A stretch of 64,000 bases of DNA from Curtobacterium sp. MCBA15_012 (GCF_001864935.2 NZ_CP126267.1:806001-870000), one strand, 5' to 3'. Shown: positions 34,255-43,444, counted from the stretch's first letter. Translations and numbers: made by a program. The notes: a model not told the origin generated them from the sequence alone.

Positions 34255-34605
34255 TCAGCCCGCCGCGTCCGCGCCGAACGCGTCGCCCGCGGTGACCGGC
34301 GAGCCGTCCCAGACGACCGCACCGCAGGACCGCGCGGCACCGACCGCGTCGGGGCCGAGCCGCGAGGCGTCGCAGACCACCCGGACCCCGAGTGCCCGGC
34401 AGATCCGCACCACCGAACCGACCGCGGCCGCGTCGACCACCCCCGGATCCGCCAGCAGGAGCACGTGCGGCGGCGGTGAGAACTCCCGCAGCGCGGCACC
34501 CCAGCTCACCGCGTGCAGGAGCCGGCTGCCATACTCCGATGGGACGAGCCACTCGTAGCGGTCGCCGACCGGGTGCGCGTCCACGACCACCAGCGTGCCG
34601 CTCAC
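34255..34605 (-). CDS. Hypothetical protein, 116 aa
   Basis: The GTG at 34605 has a GGGGGAG site and its start codon is only 32 bp from that of the divergent response regulator. The soluble protein reads as alternating strands and helices (TLVVVDAHP, HVLLLADPGVVDAAAVGSVVRICRALGVRVVCDAS, CGAVVWDGSPV), compatible with a small Rossmann-like or STAS-like fold, but I do not recognise a family. Its position next to a two-component locus suggests a regulatory role; this is inference. Confidence 0.6.
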   Translation of the reverse strand: MSGTLVVVDAHPVGDRYEWLVPSEYGSRLLHAVSWGAALREFSPPPHVLLLADPGVVDAAAVGSVVRICRALGVRVVCDASRLGPDAVGAARSCGAVVWDGSPVTAGDAFGADAAG

Positions 34606-34609
34606 GGGG

Positions 34610-34628
34610 CTCCCCCGTGTCGGGGGAG
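34610..34628. promoter_or_regulatory. Palindrome spanning both divergent ribosome sites
   Basis: CTCCCCCG and CGGGGGAG flank TGT. The right arm is the ribosome site of the response regulator gene, and the left arm is the ribosome site of the divergent 116-aa gene. With 32 bp between the two start codons there is no room for ordinary promoters, so these must lie inside the opposite genes. Confidence 0.6.
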
Positions 34629-34637
34629 GGGACCAGC

Positions 34638-35636
34638 ATGACCGACACCGACCAGGACCGACGGGTCGCGGTGGTGATCGAGGACGACCTCGACATCCGC
34701 TACCTGCTCGAGCAGGTGCTCACGCAGGCCGGCTACTCCACCGTCAGCACCGGGAACGGCGAGGACGGCGTCCGCGCGGTCCTCGCGCACGAGCCGGTCG
34801 TGACGACCCTGGACGTGTCGCTGCCGGGGATCGACGGCTTCGAGGTGGCCCGACGCATCCGGGCGTCGAGCAGCACCTACATCGTGATGATCTCGGCGAT
34901 GGGCGACGAGATCGACGTGCTGCAGGGCCTGGAGGCCGGCGCCGACGACTACATCGTCAAGCCGTTCCGGCCGCGCGAGCTCCGCGCGCGGCTCGGGGCG
35001 ATGCTCCGCCGACCGCGCACGGTCGTCGAGACCGACGGCTCCGCGCCTGCGGTCCGCGCGGTCGGTGCCGCGACACCGACGGCCGGGGCGCTCGCCGCGG
35101 GCGTCGGTGCGGCGACTCCGGTGTCGCCGGTCGGGTCCGCCCCGGTCGCACCCGAGTGGGTCCCCGCCGCCGCGCCCGCCGTCGAGGCCGCTCCTGCCGA
35201 GCGGGTACCGGACCGGGGTGCCGAGGCCGCGGGGGCCGTCGTGCCGACCGTCCCGGCGGCGGTCACCACCCCGGCGCAGGACGAGGGCACGTGGGTCCGG
35301 CACAACGGCCTCGCGATCGACCCGGAGGCGCGGCTCGTCCAGGTGGACGGCACGCCCGTCGAGCTGACCAAGACCGAGTTCGACCTGATCGCCACGCTCG
35401 TCGACTCCCGGCGTCGCGTGCGGTCGAAGGCGGACCTGGCGCTCGCGATCCGGAACGACGCGTACGTCACCACGCACTACATCGGCGACGCCGACCGCCG
35501 TGCGGTCGAGGTGCACATGGCCAACCTGCGCCGCAAGCTCGCCGACGACCCGAACGCGCCACGCTTCGTCGTGACGGTCCGGGGCGTCGGGTACCGCCTG
35601 ACGGGCCCCGGGGACCCGGGGTACGTCGCGGAGTAG
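34638..35636 (+). CDS. OmpR-family response regulator with long linker
   Basis: The receiver domain (residues 1-125) has the acidic pair in VIEDDLDIR, phosphoacceptor Asp near 59 (TTLDVSLPG), a Ser/Thr switch (MISAMG) and Lys near 108 (IVKPFRP). The C-terminal winged helix reads ELTKTEFDLIATLVDSRRRVRSKADL and VEVHMANLRRKLADDPNAPRFVVTVRGVGYRL. Between them lies a ~95-residue Ala/Pro/Val-rich linker, much longer than usual. ATG at 34638 behind GGGGGAGG. The nearest candidate sensor is the histidine kinase at 38061-39665. Confidence 0.93.
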   Translation: MTDTDQDRRVAVVIEDDLDIRYLLEQVLTQAGYSTVSTGNGEDGVRAVLAHEPVVTTLDVSLPGIDGFEVARRIRASSSTYIVMISAMGDEIDVLQGLEAGADDYIVKPFRPRELRARLGAMLRRPRTVVETDGSAPAVRAVGAATPTAGALAAGVGAATPVSPVGSAPVAPEWVPAAAPAVEAAPAERVPDRGAEAAGAVVPTVPAAVTTPAQDEGTWVRHNGLAIDPEARLVQVDGTPVELTKTEFDLIATLVDSRRRVRSKADLALAIRNDAYVTTHYIGDADRRAVEVHMANLRRKLADDPNAPRFVVTVRGVGYRLTGPGDPGYVAE

Positions 35637-35654
35637 GGCGCAGGGCGGCACCCG

Positions 35655-37142
35655 TCAGACCTTGTACCCGAACTGGCGGCGGAGCAGCTTGCCGACCATC
35701 CCGAGGGTCTGCAGTGCCGTGATGACGGCGAGGACGGGCCAGCCGGAGCCCAGGATGCGCGCCTGCGTGACGACGTCGAGCTGCAGCCAGCCGAACACCG
35801 CGGCGGCCATCACGAGCAGGACGATCACGACCGGGGCGAGGTGGGCGTTGCCCGAACCGCGCTCGGCCTTGGCCTGCTCGGCCCAGTTGTCGGTCTGCTT
35901 CTTGCTGCCGAAGCGGGTCCACGCGCGCAGGAAGTGGCCGAGCCGGATCCACATGTAGACCTCGGCGGGCACGAGCAGCAGGGCGAACAGGACGTCCCGC
36001 CAGGTGCGGTGCTTCATGGACGCGACGACGCGCAGGTTCAGCGCGACCGCGACGACCGGCGGGACGAGCCAGAGCGGACTGAAGACGAAGGCGTGGATCG
36101 ACAGGGACGCCACGAGCAGCAGGACGAACAGCACCCGGGTGAGGAAGTTCATCGCCATCGACGCGTGCTCGAGCCACCGCAGCCGCAGGTTCGGGTGGAA
36201 CGGCTGCCCCTTCGTGTCGCCGCGCTGCCCGGGCCACATGAGCTCGATGGCGCCGAAGTTCCACTTGACCTGCTGGGCGTCGAGGCCGCGGAGGGTGTGC
36301 ATGCCGCCGACGTCGGCGCGGGCACGGGCGCTGATCTTCGTGAGGTAGCCGGCGCTCTTCACCTGGAGCGACAGGAGCGAGTCCTCGACCTCGCTGTCCT
36401 TCACCCACGGGGAGCCCTGGTGGTTCGCCTCCATGACCTCGTGCAGGGCGCGCATCGAGAAGATCGAGAACTGCCCGCCGAGCACCGCCATGTTCCGGCC
36501 CTTGAGCATGTTCTGCATGTTGAACGCGGCGAACTGGGCGCGCTGTCCGGCGATGAGGAAGCGCGGGACGACGCCGCGGAAGGGACGGTCGTCGATCGAG
36601 TAGATCGCGGAGATGCCGCCGATGCGCGCATCCGAGACGATCTCCTGCGCGAGCCACTCGACGGCCTCAGGATCGGCCGTGGTGTCGCCGTCGACGCCGA
36701 GCATGTAGTCGCAGCCCTCGATGAGGCTGAAGCCGTAGTTGAGCGCACCGACCTTCTTGTCCGCGTTCTCGCCGATGTCGTGCACGTAGACCTCGGTGCG
36801 CTGTTCGACCCCGTCGCGCTCGACGCGGTGCGGGCCGGCGAACTCGGCGGCGACGTCGAAGGAGCGGTCGGTCGTGTTGTTGATGACGACGTGCACGACG
36901 TCGGGCAGGCGGGTCTGCTCGAGCAGGGAGCGGAGGACCGCGCCGATGGTCTCCTCCTCGTTGTACGCGGGGATGACGCAGCCGATCGACGGGCGGTACT
37001 CGGGGAGGGCGTCGAGGTCGTCCATGACCGACGCGGCCAGCTCGGGGTCGTGGCGGCGGGTGTACCGGAGTCGCTCCTCGGCGGAGGGCGAGGTGCGGAC
37101 GGGGGTGGAGGCTGCGGTGCCGGCGGTCTGCGTCGTGGACAA
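35655..37142 (-). CDS. Membrane glycosyltransferase family 2 (processive type)
   Basis: The start is a TTG at 37142 with AGGAG seven bases upstream; no ATG/GTG alternative keeps the N-terminus. The 495-residue protein has a cytosolic GT2 domain: CVIPAYNEEETIGAVLRSLLEQT, YMLGVDGDTTADPEAVEWL (DxD), FSIFSMRAL and WVKDSEVEDSLLSLQ. Several membrane helices follow (about residues 310-390 and 440-480). It resembles PgaC/HasA-like synthases of beta-linked polysaccharides. It converges head-on with the response regulator gene, 18 bp apart. Confidence 0.88.
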   Translation of the reverse strand: MSTTQTAGTAASTPVRTSPSAEERLRYTRRHDPELAASVMDDLDALPEYRPSIGCVIPAYNEEETIGAVLRSLLEQTRLPDVVHVVINNTTDRSFDVAAEFAGPHRVERDGVEQRTEVYVHDIGENADKKVGALNYGFSLIEGCDYMLGVDGDTTADPEAVEWLAQEIVSDARIGGISAIYSIDDRPFRGVVPRFLIAGQRAQFAAFNMQNMLKGRNMAVLGGQFSIFSMRALHEVMEANHQGSPWVKDSEVEDSLLSLQVKSAGYLTKISARARADVGGMHTLRGLDAQQVKWNFGAIELMWPGQRGDTKGQPFHPNLRLRWLEHASMAMNFLTRVLFVLLLVASLSIHAFVFSPLWLVPPVVAVALNLRVVASMKHRTWRDVLFALLLVPAEVYMWIRLGHFLRAWTRFGSKKQTDNWAEQAKAERGSGNAHLAPVVIVLLVMAAAVFGWLQLDVVTQARILGSGWPVLAVITALQTLGMVGKLLRRQFGYKV

Positions 37143-37258
37143 CGTGGGGCTCCTGATCGTTCGGGTCTCGATGCGGTTGCAACGAGTCTCCGACGACGGC
37201 CTCTGGTGCGGCGCGGGTCCGGCGCAGCGGATGCTCAAGATCCGCTCTGGACCGTCCC

Positions 37259-37369
37259 GCGCGGCCCGGCGCGCGGCCCGGCCTGTGGCCCGGTGCGCGG
37301 CCCAGCGATCCGCGGCCCGGCGGTGCGCGGCCCGGCGACGCGTGGCCGGGCGGCGCGCGGCCCGGCAGC
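37259..37369. repeat. Degenerate GCGCGGCCCGGC tandem repeat
   Basis: About nine imperfect units of 10-14 bp built on GCGCGGCCCGGC fill the gap between the glycosyltransferase start and the end of the next minus-strand gene. No gene is present. The composition gives very strong secondary structure. Confidence 0.75.
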
Positions 37370-37371
37370 GC

Positions 37372-38064
37372 TCAGCCCTGCTCCTCGGCCTCGAGGTCGG
37401 CCAGCGCGTAGCCGTGGTCGTCGGTCGAGGTGGTCCGCCACGACGACGACGGCACGGTCGGCACCTGCCCGGGTGTCGACGACGCCACGGCGGCCTCGAC
37501 CTGGCTCCGCCACGCGCCGAGGTCGCACTCCTCCTGGCGCACGAGGGCCACCACCCGGTCGGCGTCCTCGGTCCACACGGTCGCGTCCGGCGGCACGACC
37601 GCGACCACCGCGCGCGCGAGCATCGCCCGGGCACCCCCGGTCACGCCCACGCCGAACGCGGTCGTGAGCAGGGCGGCGTCCTCGAGGGTGACGGCGACCC
37701 GCACGAGCGACACCTGGTGGTAGTCCGCCCGCTCCAGGGTCCGGACGACGGCGGGGAGCACCTCGGCGCGCTGCGGTACCGACGCGTCGTCCTCGGCGAG
37801 CACCTCGGGACGGCTGCGGAACACGATGCAGAACAGGGCGACCGCGAGCAGCACGACGAGCCAGACGATCAGCACGCGGGTCTGGTCGCTCGCGAACAAC
37901 GACGCGGCGACGAGCACGAGGAACGCACCGACCGAGGCGACCGCGGCGTCGAGGGCCGACCGCGGCACGTCGGTCCGGCGTCGGCGCCAGCGTCGGCCGG
38001 CGAGGACCGTCACGAGCAGCAGCAGCCCGCTCCCGATCGTCGCCCAGAGCAGCAGGGGGTTCAC
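37372..38064 (-). CDS. Membrane protein with degenerate GGDEF-like domain
   Basis: The GTG start at 38064 overlaps the stop of the histidine kinase gene, so the two are coupled. The 230-residue protein has one N-terminal helix (LLLWATIGSGLLLLVTVLAG), two more around residues 40-85, then a soluble domain. The segment ADYHQVSLVRVAVTLEDAALLTTAFG...ATVWTEDADRVVALVRQEE follows the strand-helix order of GGDEF domains but lacks any GGDEF signature. A catalytic role is therefore unlikely; sensing or scaffolding is more plausible. The fold assignment is an inference. Confidence 0.6.
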   Translation of the reverse strand: MNPLLLWATIGSGLLLLVTVLAGRRWRRRRTDVPRSALDAAVASVGAFLVLVAASLFASDQTRVLIVWLVVLLAVALFCIVFRSRPEVLAEDDASVPQRAEVLPAVVRTLERADYHQVSLVRVAVTLEDAALLTTAFGVGVTGGARAMLARAVVAVVPPDATVWTEDADRVVALVRQEECDLGAWRSQVEAAVASSTPGQVPTVPSSSWRTTSTDDHGYALADLEAEEQG

Positions 38065-39665
38065 GCGCGGGCTCCCCTCGTCGTGGTCGCCGGCGGTGCC
38101 GCCGGGATCGTCATGGTCACGGTCGTGCCCTCGCCGAGTGCGCTCGTCACCACGAGGTCGCCGCCGTGCCGTCGGGCGATCTGCCGGCTGATGGCGAGCC
38201 CGAGCCCGGTGCCGTGGACCCCGGTGCGGCGGACACTCTCGGCGCGGAAGAACCGTTCGAACAGGTGGTCCTGGTCGCCGTCCGCGATGCCGATCCCGTC
38301 GTCCCGCACGATCAACCACACCTTGTCGCCGACGGCGTGCGCGCCGATCTCGACCCACCCGCCGTCCCGGTTGTACTTCACCGCGTTGCTCACGAGGTTG
38401 TCGACGACCTGCCGGATCCGGAACGCGTCGGCGACGACCCGGACGGGCGCCTCGGTCGGCGTGGTCCGGAGTTCGACCCCGGCCACGCGCGCCGCGGGCT
38501 CGGCGGCCTCGACGGCGGCGCCGACGACGTCGAGCAGGTCGAACGGCGCGGGCACCAGGTCCACCCGGTCCTCGCGCGCGGCCTGCAGGATGCCCCCGAC
38601 GAGCTCGACCAGGCGTTCGGCGTTCCGCGACGCCACGTCGAGCATGCGTTCGGCGGCGGGCGGCAGGCCCTCGACCTCGCGGGCGAGCTCGACCGAGCCG
38701 AGGACCGCGGTCGTCGGGGTCCGGAGTTCGTGGGAGACCGACGCGACCAGGTCCTCGCGCGCCTGCAACGCCGCACGTTCGGCGGTGACGTCCCGCGCGA
38801 CGAGCACCCCGCCCGCGCCGCCCTCGGCCCCGGCCGCGTCGGGGAGCAGGCGCGTGCTCACGGTGTAGGTCCGTACGGAGCCGTCCTCGCGGCGGACCGA
38901 CACGAGCTCGCCGTCGAGCTCGGTGCCGTCGACCGTGCGCTGCACGAGGGTGTCGAGGTCGGTGCTCCCGCCGCGCGCGGCCAGGTCGAGCAGGGCCGCT
39001 CCGCCGCGGCCGGCGTTGTCGACGGTGGTGCGCCCCTCGGGGTCGAACGCGAGCACGTCGAAGTCGACCGAGTCGAGCACGGCACGGACGGCCTCCTCGC
39101 GGGCGGTCACCTCGGCGAGCCGGGTGTGCAGCAGCGCGGCCTGCCCGAGCAGGAGCTGCTGCCGCGCCTTGCCCCGTCGGGCGAGGACGGACGACGTCCC
39201 GCTGACCGCCGCGATCACGAGCGGCAGGGAGACCAGCCGAGCGGTGTCCTCGGCGTCGACGACGGCCCACTCGCCGGGGGCACCGACCCAGAGCAGGCCG
39301 ATCGCGACGACCGCCGTGAGCGAGGCGCCGCGGAACCCGAAGGCGTAGCCCGACCAGATCGCCGGCAGGACGAACAGCGCACTCACGCCGATCGTCGGGA
39401 CGTCACCGCGGATGAGCGCGATCCCGGCGACGTCGGCGGCGAGCACGGCGGCGAACCACCGCGGGTCGACCCTCGGCGGCGCGGCGGCCGTCACGGCGAG
39501 GGCGACGAGGGGGAGCGCGGTCCCGACGGTCGCCAGCACGCCGACCTCGTCGCGGTCGACCACGAGGACGAACGCGATGACGGGCATGATCCCGGCGACC
39601 ACGGCGAACTGGTTCCGGAATGCCCGGAGTCCCGCACGCTCGTCACGGCCGACACGATTCCGCAT
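38061..39665 (-). CDS. Membrane-bound sensor histidine kinase
   Basis: The 534-residue protein has an N-terminal membrane region of about six helices (residues 20-180), a PAS-like domain (about 190-300: VLDSVDFDVLAFDPEGRTTVDN and REDGSVRTYTVST), the HisKA box SVSHELRTP with His near 311, and an ATPase domain with VVDNLVSNAVKYN (N box near 423), VRDDGIGIADGD and HGTGLGLAISRQIARRHGG. It is transcribed with the GGDEF-like membrane gene. It probably phosphorylates the OmpR-type regulator at 34638, although the two are on opposite strands 3.4 kb apart. Confidence 0.93.
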   Translation of the reverse strand: MRNRVGRDERAGLRAFRNQFAVVAGIMPVIAFVLVVDRDEVGVLATVGTALPLVALAVTAAAPPRVDPRWFAAVLAADVAGIALIRGDVPTIGVSALFVLPAIWSGYAFGFRGASLTAVVAIGLLWVGAPGEWAVVDAEDTARLVSLPLVIAAVSGTSSVLARRGKARQQLLLGQAALLHTRLAEVTAREEAVRAVLDSVDFDVLAFDPEGRTTVDNAGRGGAALLDLAARGGSTDLDTLVQRTVDGTELDGELVSVRREDGSVRTYTVSTRLLPDAAGAEGGAGGVLVARDVTAERAALQAREDLVASVSHELRTPTTAVLGSVELAREVEGLPPAAERMLDVASRNAERLVELVGGILQAAREDRVDLVPAPFDLLDVVGAAVEAAEPAARVAGVELRTTPTEAPVRVVADAFRIRQVVDNLVSNAVKYNRDGGWVEIGAHAVGDKVWLIVRDDGIGIADGDQDHLFERFFRAESVRRTGVHGTGLGLAISRQIARRHGGDLVVTSALGEGTTVTMTIPAAPPATTTRGARA

Positions 39666-39793
39666 GCGGCCATGCTGTCACCCGGCGGCCCCGCGCGCCG
39701 CAGTGCGGGACCGGGACGGCGTCCCGCGGCGACCGGTCCGGCAGCACGGACGATCGGTCCGGCGGTGTCCGCGGCCCGTGCGAGGATCGTCCG

Positions 39794-40504
39794 GTGCACC
39801 AGGAGCAGGGACCCGTCGCCGTCGTGATCGCCGCCATGAGCGAGGAGCTCGCGGCCGTCGCCACCCTGCTCGGCGGTGTCGTGATCGACGACGGGCCCGT
39901 CGGCGGCCACGACCGGCACCACCTGCTCGACGTGGGCGGCCGCGTGGTCGCCCTGCGACGCAGCGGCATCGGCTTCACGAACGCGACCGCCGCCGTCGCG
40001 CACTGCTACCACGACTTCGGCGCCGTCCCCGTGCTCAGCGTGGGCACCGCGGGCGGCCTCATGCGTGGCATCGCGATCGGGGACGTCGTGGTCGGCGACC
40101 ACTACGTCAACGTGAACGCGGACGCCACGGCGTTCGGCTACGCGCTCGGCCAGGTGCCCGGCATGCCGCCGCGGTACGCGCCCGACGCACGCATGGTCGC
40201 GCTCGCGACCGGCTCGGGCGCCGACTACCGGATCCGACCGGCGACCATCGGGTCGAGCGAGGTCTTCGTGACCGAGGGCCGCGCCCGCCTGCTCCGGGAC
40301 GCCTTCCCCGACGTCGCCGCCGTCGACATGGAGTCCGCCGCGATCGCGCAGTTCGCGCACGTACACGACATGCCGTTCGTCTCGATCCGCGGGATCAGCG
40401 ACCTCTGCGCCCCCGACGGCGACGAGTTCAAGGAGCACCTGGACGACGCGGCGGCGCGCTCGGCGCGCGTCGCGCACGACGTGCTCACCGGCCTGGCGGC
40501 CTGA
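39794..40504 (+). CDS. mtnN: 5'-methylthioadenosine/S-adenosylhomocysteine nucleosidase-like protein
   Basis: The 236-residue protein has the PNP/MTAN fold with VVIAAMSEELAAV at the N-terminus, GIGFTNATAAVAHCYHDFG, SVGTAGGL, the MESAAIAQFAH signature and SIRGISDLCAPDG. The active-site Asp and Glu are present. It would cleave MTA, SAH or 5'-deoxyadenosine to adenine and the sugar, complementing the phosphorylase gene at 9972-10862. Start: GTG at 39794; the upstream frame has no good site. Confidence 0.85.
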   Translation: MHQEQGPVAVVIAAMSEELAAVATLLGGVVIDDGPVGGHDRHHLLDVGGRVVALRRSGIGFTNATAAVAHCYHDFGAVPVLSVGTAGGLMRGIAIGDVVVGDHYVNVNADATAFGYALGQVPGMPPRYAPDARMVALATGSGADYRIRPATIGSSEVFVTEGRARLLRDAFPDVAAVDMESAAIAQFAHVHDMPFVSIRGISDLCAPDGDEFKEHLDDAAARSARVAHDVLTGLAA

Positions 40505-40623
40505 CCGGACCTCGTCGGACCCGACCGGGCGACCGGGCGACCGGGTTCCGCCGTCCGCCGGTCGGTCGTCAGCCGGACGCCACCTGGCGGGGCCGCCCCG
40601 GCCCGACCCGGCCACGTGACGGA

Positions 40624-40659
40624 CGGGAGGCGCGGCACCCGTCGGTACCGCGCCTCCCG
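40624..40659. repeat. Single 36-nt palindromic repeat (copy D)
   Basis: The copy begins CGGGAGGCGCGG and ends CCGCGCCTCCCG; with flanking bases the arms are perfect over 15 bp. It lies between the plus-strand nucleosidase gene and the minus-strand 32-aa gene, where a bidirectional terminator would be expected. Confidence 0.9.
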
Positions 40660-40744
40660 TCCGGTCCGTGGTCACGCGACGCGCGGGGCGCGACGCCGCA
40701 CGTGCGTCCCGACGCCCGCCGCGTGCCCGCCGCGTGCCCGCCGC

Positions 40745-40843
40745 TCAGCGGCGCCGGCGGCTCGAGATCAGCCCGCCGAACACCAGCACGACGGCCACGA
40801 CGAAGACGATCAGTTGCACGGGCTCGAAGCCGTCCAGGTTCAT
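40745..40843 (-). CDS. Small membrane protein, 32 aa
   Basis: ATG at 40843 is preceded by GGAAGGAG with a 6-nt gap, one of the best ribosome sites in the window. The product MNLDGFEPVQLIVFVVAVVL continues into GGLISSRRRR: one membrane helix with a basic C-terminal tail, expected to stay inside. It lies between the nucleosidase gene and the divergent kup gene. The function is unknown; a link to the potassium transporter is speculation. Confidence 0.65.
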   Translation of the reverse strand: MNLDGFEPVQLIVFVVAVVLVFGGLISSRRRR

Positions 40844-41056
40844 CAGGTGCTCCTTCCGCGCGGGGTGCCCGCGCTGTCGACGTCGCCGACGGTAGGACCC
40901 GGTTCCTGTACGCGTCGAGGGACCGGGGTACGGCACCGCCGGTCCGGTCTCCGCACCGGCGGCCGCACCTCGGTGGACGCTGCGAGCGGAACACCCCCTC
41001 CGGTGCGATGATGATCCGCGGCCGTCGCCCGGACGACCCCGACGGAAGAGATCCGC

Positions 41057-43006
41057 GTGACCGAGACACGCTCACAGTCGCACGCCACGGCCACCGTGGA
41101 CGACGGCACGCACGGACCCTCGAAGAGCGTCGCGGCGCTCGCGCTCGCCGCCCTCGGTGTCGTCTTCGGCGACATCGGCACGAGCCCGCTGTACGCGCTG
41201 CGCACCGTGTTCACCATCGACGGCGGCATCGTCAAGGCCACGCAGGAGGACGTCTACGGCGTCATCTCGATCATGTTCTGGAGCGTCACGGTCGTCGTGT
41301 CGATCAAGTACGTGCTCGTCCTCATGCGCGCCGACAACAACGGCGAGGGTGGCGTGATGGCGCTCGCCGCCCTGGCCCGCCGCCTCTACGCGAAGCGCCG
41401 AGGGGGCGCGACGATCTTCCTGGTCATCGGGATCATCGGCGTCTCGCTGTTCTACGGCGACTCCGTCATCACGCCGGCCGTCTCGGTGCTGTCCGCGGTC
41501 GAGGGCCTGTCCACCGCAGCCCCGTCGGTGGAGCACCTCATCGTCCCGATCGCCGCGGTGATCCTCGTCCTGTTGTTCGTGGTGCAGCGGTTCGGCACGG
41601 GCAAGGTCGGCAACCTGTTCGGCCCCGTGATGCTCCTGTGGTTCGCCGTGATCGCGATCGCCGGGGTGCCGCACATCATCGCCCACCCGGGCGTCCTGCA
41701 GGGGCTCTCGCCGACCTGGGCGATCGCGTTCCTCATCGCGCACCCGTACATCACGTTCGTCGCGATGGGGGCCGTGGTGCTCGTCATCACGGGTGCCGAG
41801 GCGCTGTACGCCGACATGGGGCACTTCGGCCGCACCCCGATCCTGCGGGCCTGGTTCTTCGTCGTGTTCCCGGCGCTCGTGCTGAACTACCTCGGCCAGG
41901 CGTCGCTCGTGCTCGAGGACCCGTCCACCGCGAAGGACCCGTTCTTCCTGCTGTTCCCGGACGGACTGCGGCTCCCGGTCGTGGTGCTCGCGACCGCCGC
42001 CACCGTGATCGCCAGCCAGGCCGTCATCTCCGGGGCGTTCTCGCTCACCCGCCAGGCCGTGCAGCTCGGGCTGCTGCCGCCGCTGACGATCCGGCAGACC
42101 TCGCGGCAGGAGGGCGGTCAGATCTACCTGCCGGCGGTCAACCTGCTGCTGTTCATCGGCGTCATGGCGATCATGCTCGCGTTCCGGTCCTCGGCGAGCC
42201 TGGCCACCGCGTACGGGGTGTCCGTCACCGGCGCGCTCGTCGTCGACACGCTCCTGCTGCTGCTCGTGGTGAAGCCGCTCTGGCAGTGGAAGACCTGGAA
42301 GCTCGTGACGGCCGCCGTCGTGTTCGGTGGACTCGAGCTGACCTTCCTCGCCGGCAACCTGTCGAAGATCGTGCACGGCGGATGGGTGCCGCTCCTCATC
42401 GCGCTGGCCGTCATCACGCTGATGACGACGTGGCGCCGCGGTCGGCAGCTCGTGCAGGACGAGCGCAAGGAGCGTGAGGGGTCCCTCGCCGAGTTCATCG
42501 AGCGGGTGAACACGAAGCACATCCCGCGGGTCGAGGGGATCGCGATCTTCCCGCACCCGAACAAGGAGACGACCCCGCTCGCGCTCCGGGCCAACGTCGA
42601 GCACAACCACGTCATGCACCGCACCGTGCTCATCGTGTCCGTGCTGACCGCCAACGTGCCGCACGTCCCGCACGCCAAGGCCTTCACGCGCGACGACCTC
42701 GGCTACGAGGACGACGGCATCGACCACATCACCGTGAAGTTCGGCTTCTCGGACGACCAGGACCTGCCCCGCGCCCTGCACGCCGCGTGCCTGGCCGAGG
42801 TGCTCGACATCGAGCCGGACGCGATGCAGCACGCGTCGTACTTCATCTCGCGCGGTGCGCTCCGGCCGCAGCCCGGCAACCGGGGGATGGCGCGCTGGCG
42901 GAAGAAGCTGTTCGTCGGGCTCGCGCACAACGCCGCCGACCCGGCCGCCCGCTTCGGCCTGCCGGCGCAGCGCACGGTGACGATGGGGAGCGACGTCGAG
43001 CTCTGA
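41057..43006 (+). CDS. kup: Potassium uptake transporter Kup
   Basis: The 649-residue protein shows the KUP signature ALGVVFGDIGTSPLYALRTVF in helix 1, GEGGVMALAALARR, FYGDSVITPAVSVLSAVEGL and ADMGHFGRTPI. About 12 membrane helices span residues 30-460, followed by a cytoplasmic C-terminal domain of about 180 residues. It imports K+ with protons. GTG start behind GGAAGAG. I saw no c-di-AMP riboswitch-like structure in the short leader. Confidence 0.95.
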   Translation: MTETRSQSHATATVDDGTHGPSKSVAALALAALGVVFGDIGTSPLYALRTVFTIDGGIVKATQEDVYGVISIMFWSVTVVVSIKYVLVLMRADNNGEGGVMALAALARRLYAKRRGGATIFLVIGIIGVSLFYGDSVITPAVSVLSAVEGLSTAAPSVEHLIVPIAAVILVLLFVVQRFGTGKVGNLFGPVMLLWFAVIAIAGVPHIIAHPGVLQGLSPTWAIAFLIAHPYITFVAMGAVVLVITGAEALYADMGHFGRTPILRAWFFVVFPALVLNYLGQASLVLEDPSTAKDPFFLLFPDGLRLPVVVLATAATVIASQAVISGAFSLTRQAVQLGLLPPLTIRQTSRQEGGQIYLPAVNLLLFIGVMAIMLAFRSSASLATAYGVSVTGALVVDTLLLLLVVKPLWQWKTWKLVTAAVVFGGLELTFLAGNLSKIVHGGWVPLLIALAVITLMTTWRRGRQLVQDERKEREGSLAEFIERVNTKHIPRVEGIAIFPHPNKETTPLALRANVEHNHVMHRTVLIVSVLTANVPHVPHAKAFTRDDLGYEDDGIDHITVKFGFSDDQDLPRALHAACLAEVLDIEPDAMQHASYFISRGALRPQPGNRGMARWRKKLFVGLAHNAADPAARFGLPAQRTVTMGSDVEL

Positions 43007-43147
43007 CGCCCGGACGACCGGTCGGGGCCCGCGTGCCCGCGGCCGTCGGTGCGTCGACCTGGCTGCCGGACCGTCCAGGCGGACGGCGTAGCGTCCGAGT
43101 GGTCGTTCCGCCACCCGGGCGCCTGCGGCACCGAGCGGAAGCCACCC

Positions 43148-43360
43148 ATGTCGTACGCACCAACCGCCTGGCAACAGGAGTCCGCGACGAGGTGGACCGC
43201 CTCCGTCGACGGCACGGTGGTCGCCACGATCACCTACGGGCGGCAGTACGAGCTGGTCTCCGCCGACGGTGGCGTCCGCGGGTCCCACACGACGCTCGGC
43301 AGTGCGCAGGCGCAGTTCGGCGCGTGGTGCCAGTGGCGGTCGGACCAGGCCGACGCCTGA
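43148..43360 (+). CDS. Small hypothetical protein, 70 aa
   Basis: The ATG at 43148 gives a 70-residue protein of mostly beta character (ATRWTASVDGTVVATITYGRQYELVSADGGVRGSHTTLGSAQAQFGAW). It has no signal peptide or membrane segment. Composition and spacing support a real gene; the family is unknown. Confidence 0.55.
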   Translation: MSYAPTAWQQESATRWTASVDGTVVATITYGRQYELVSADGGVRGSHTTLGSAQAQFGAWCQWRSDQADA

Positions 43361-43444
43361 CCGCTCGAGCCGGTGCCGACCCCTCGGCGTCGTCCTGACC
43401 GCTCGGACCGGCCCCGACCATCCGGGCGGTCCCGACCGCTCGGC

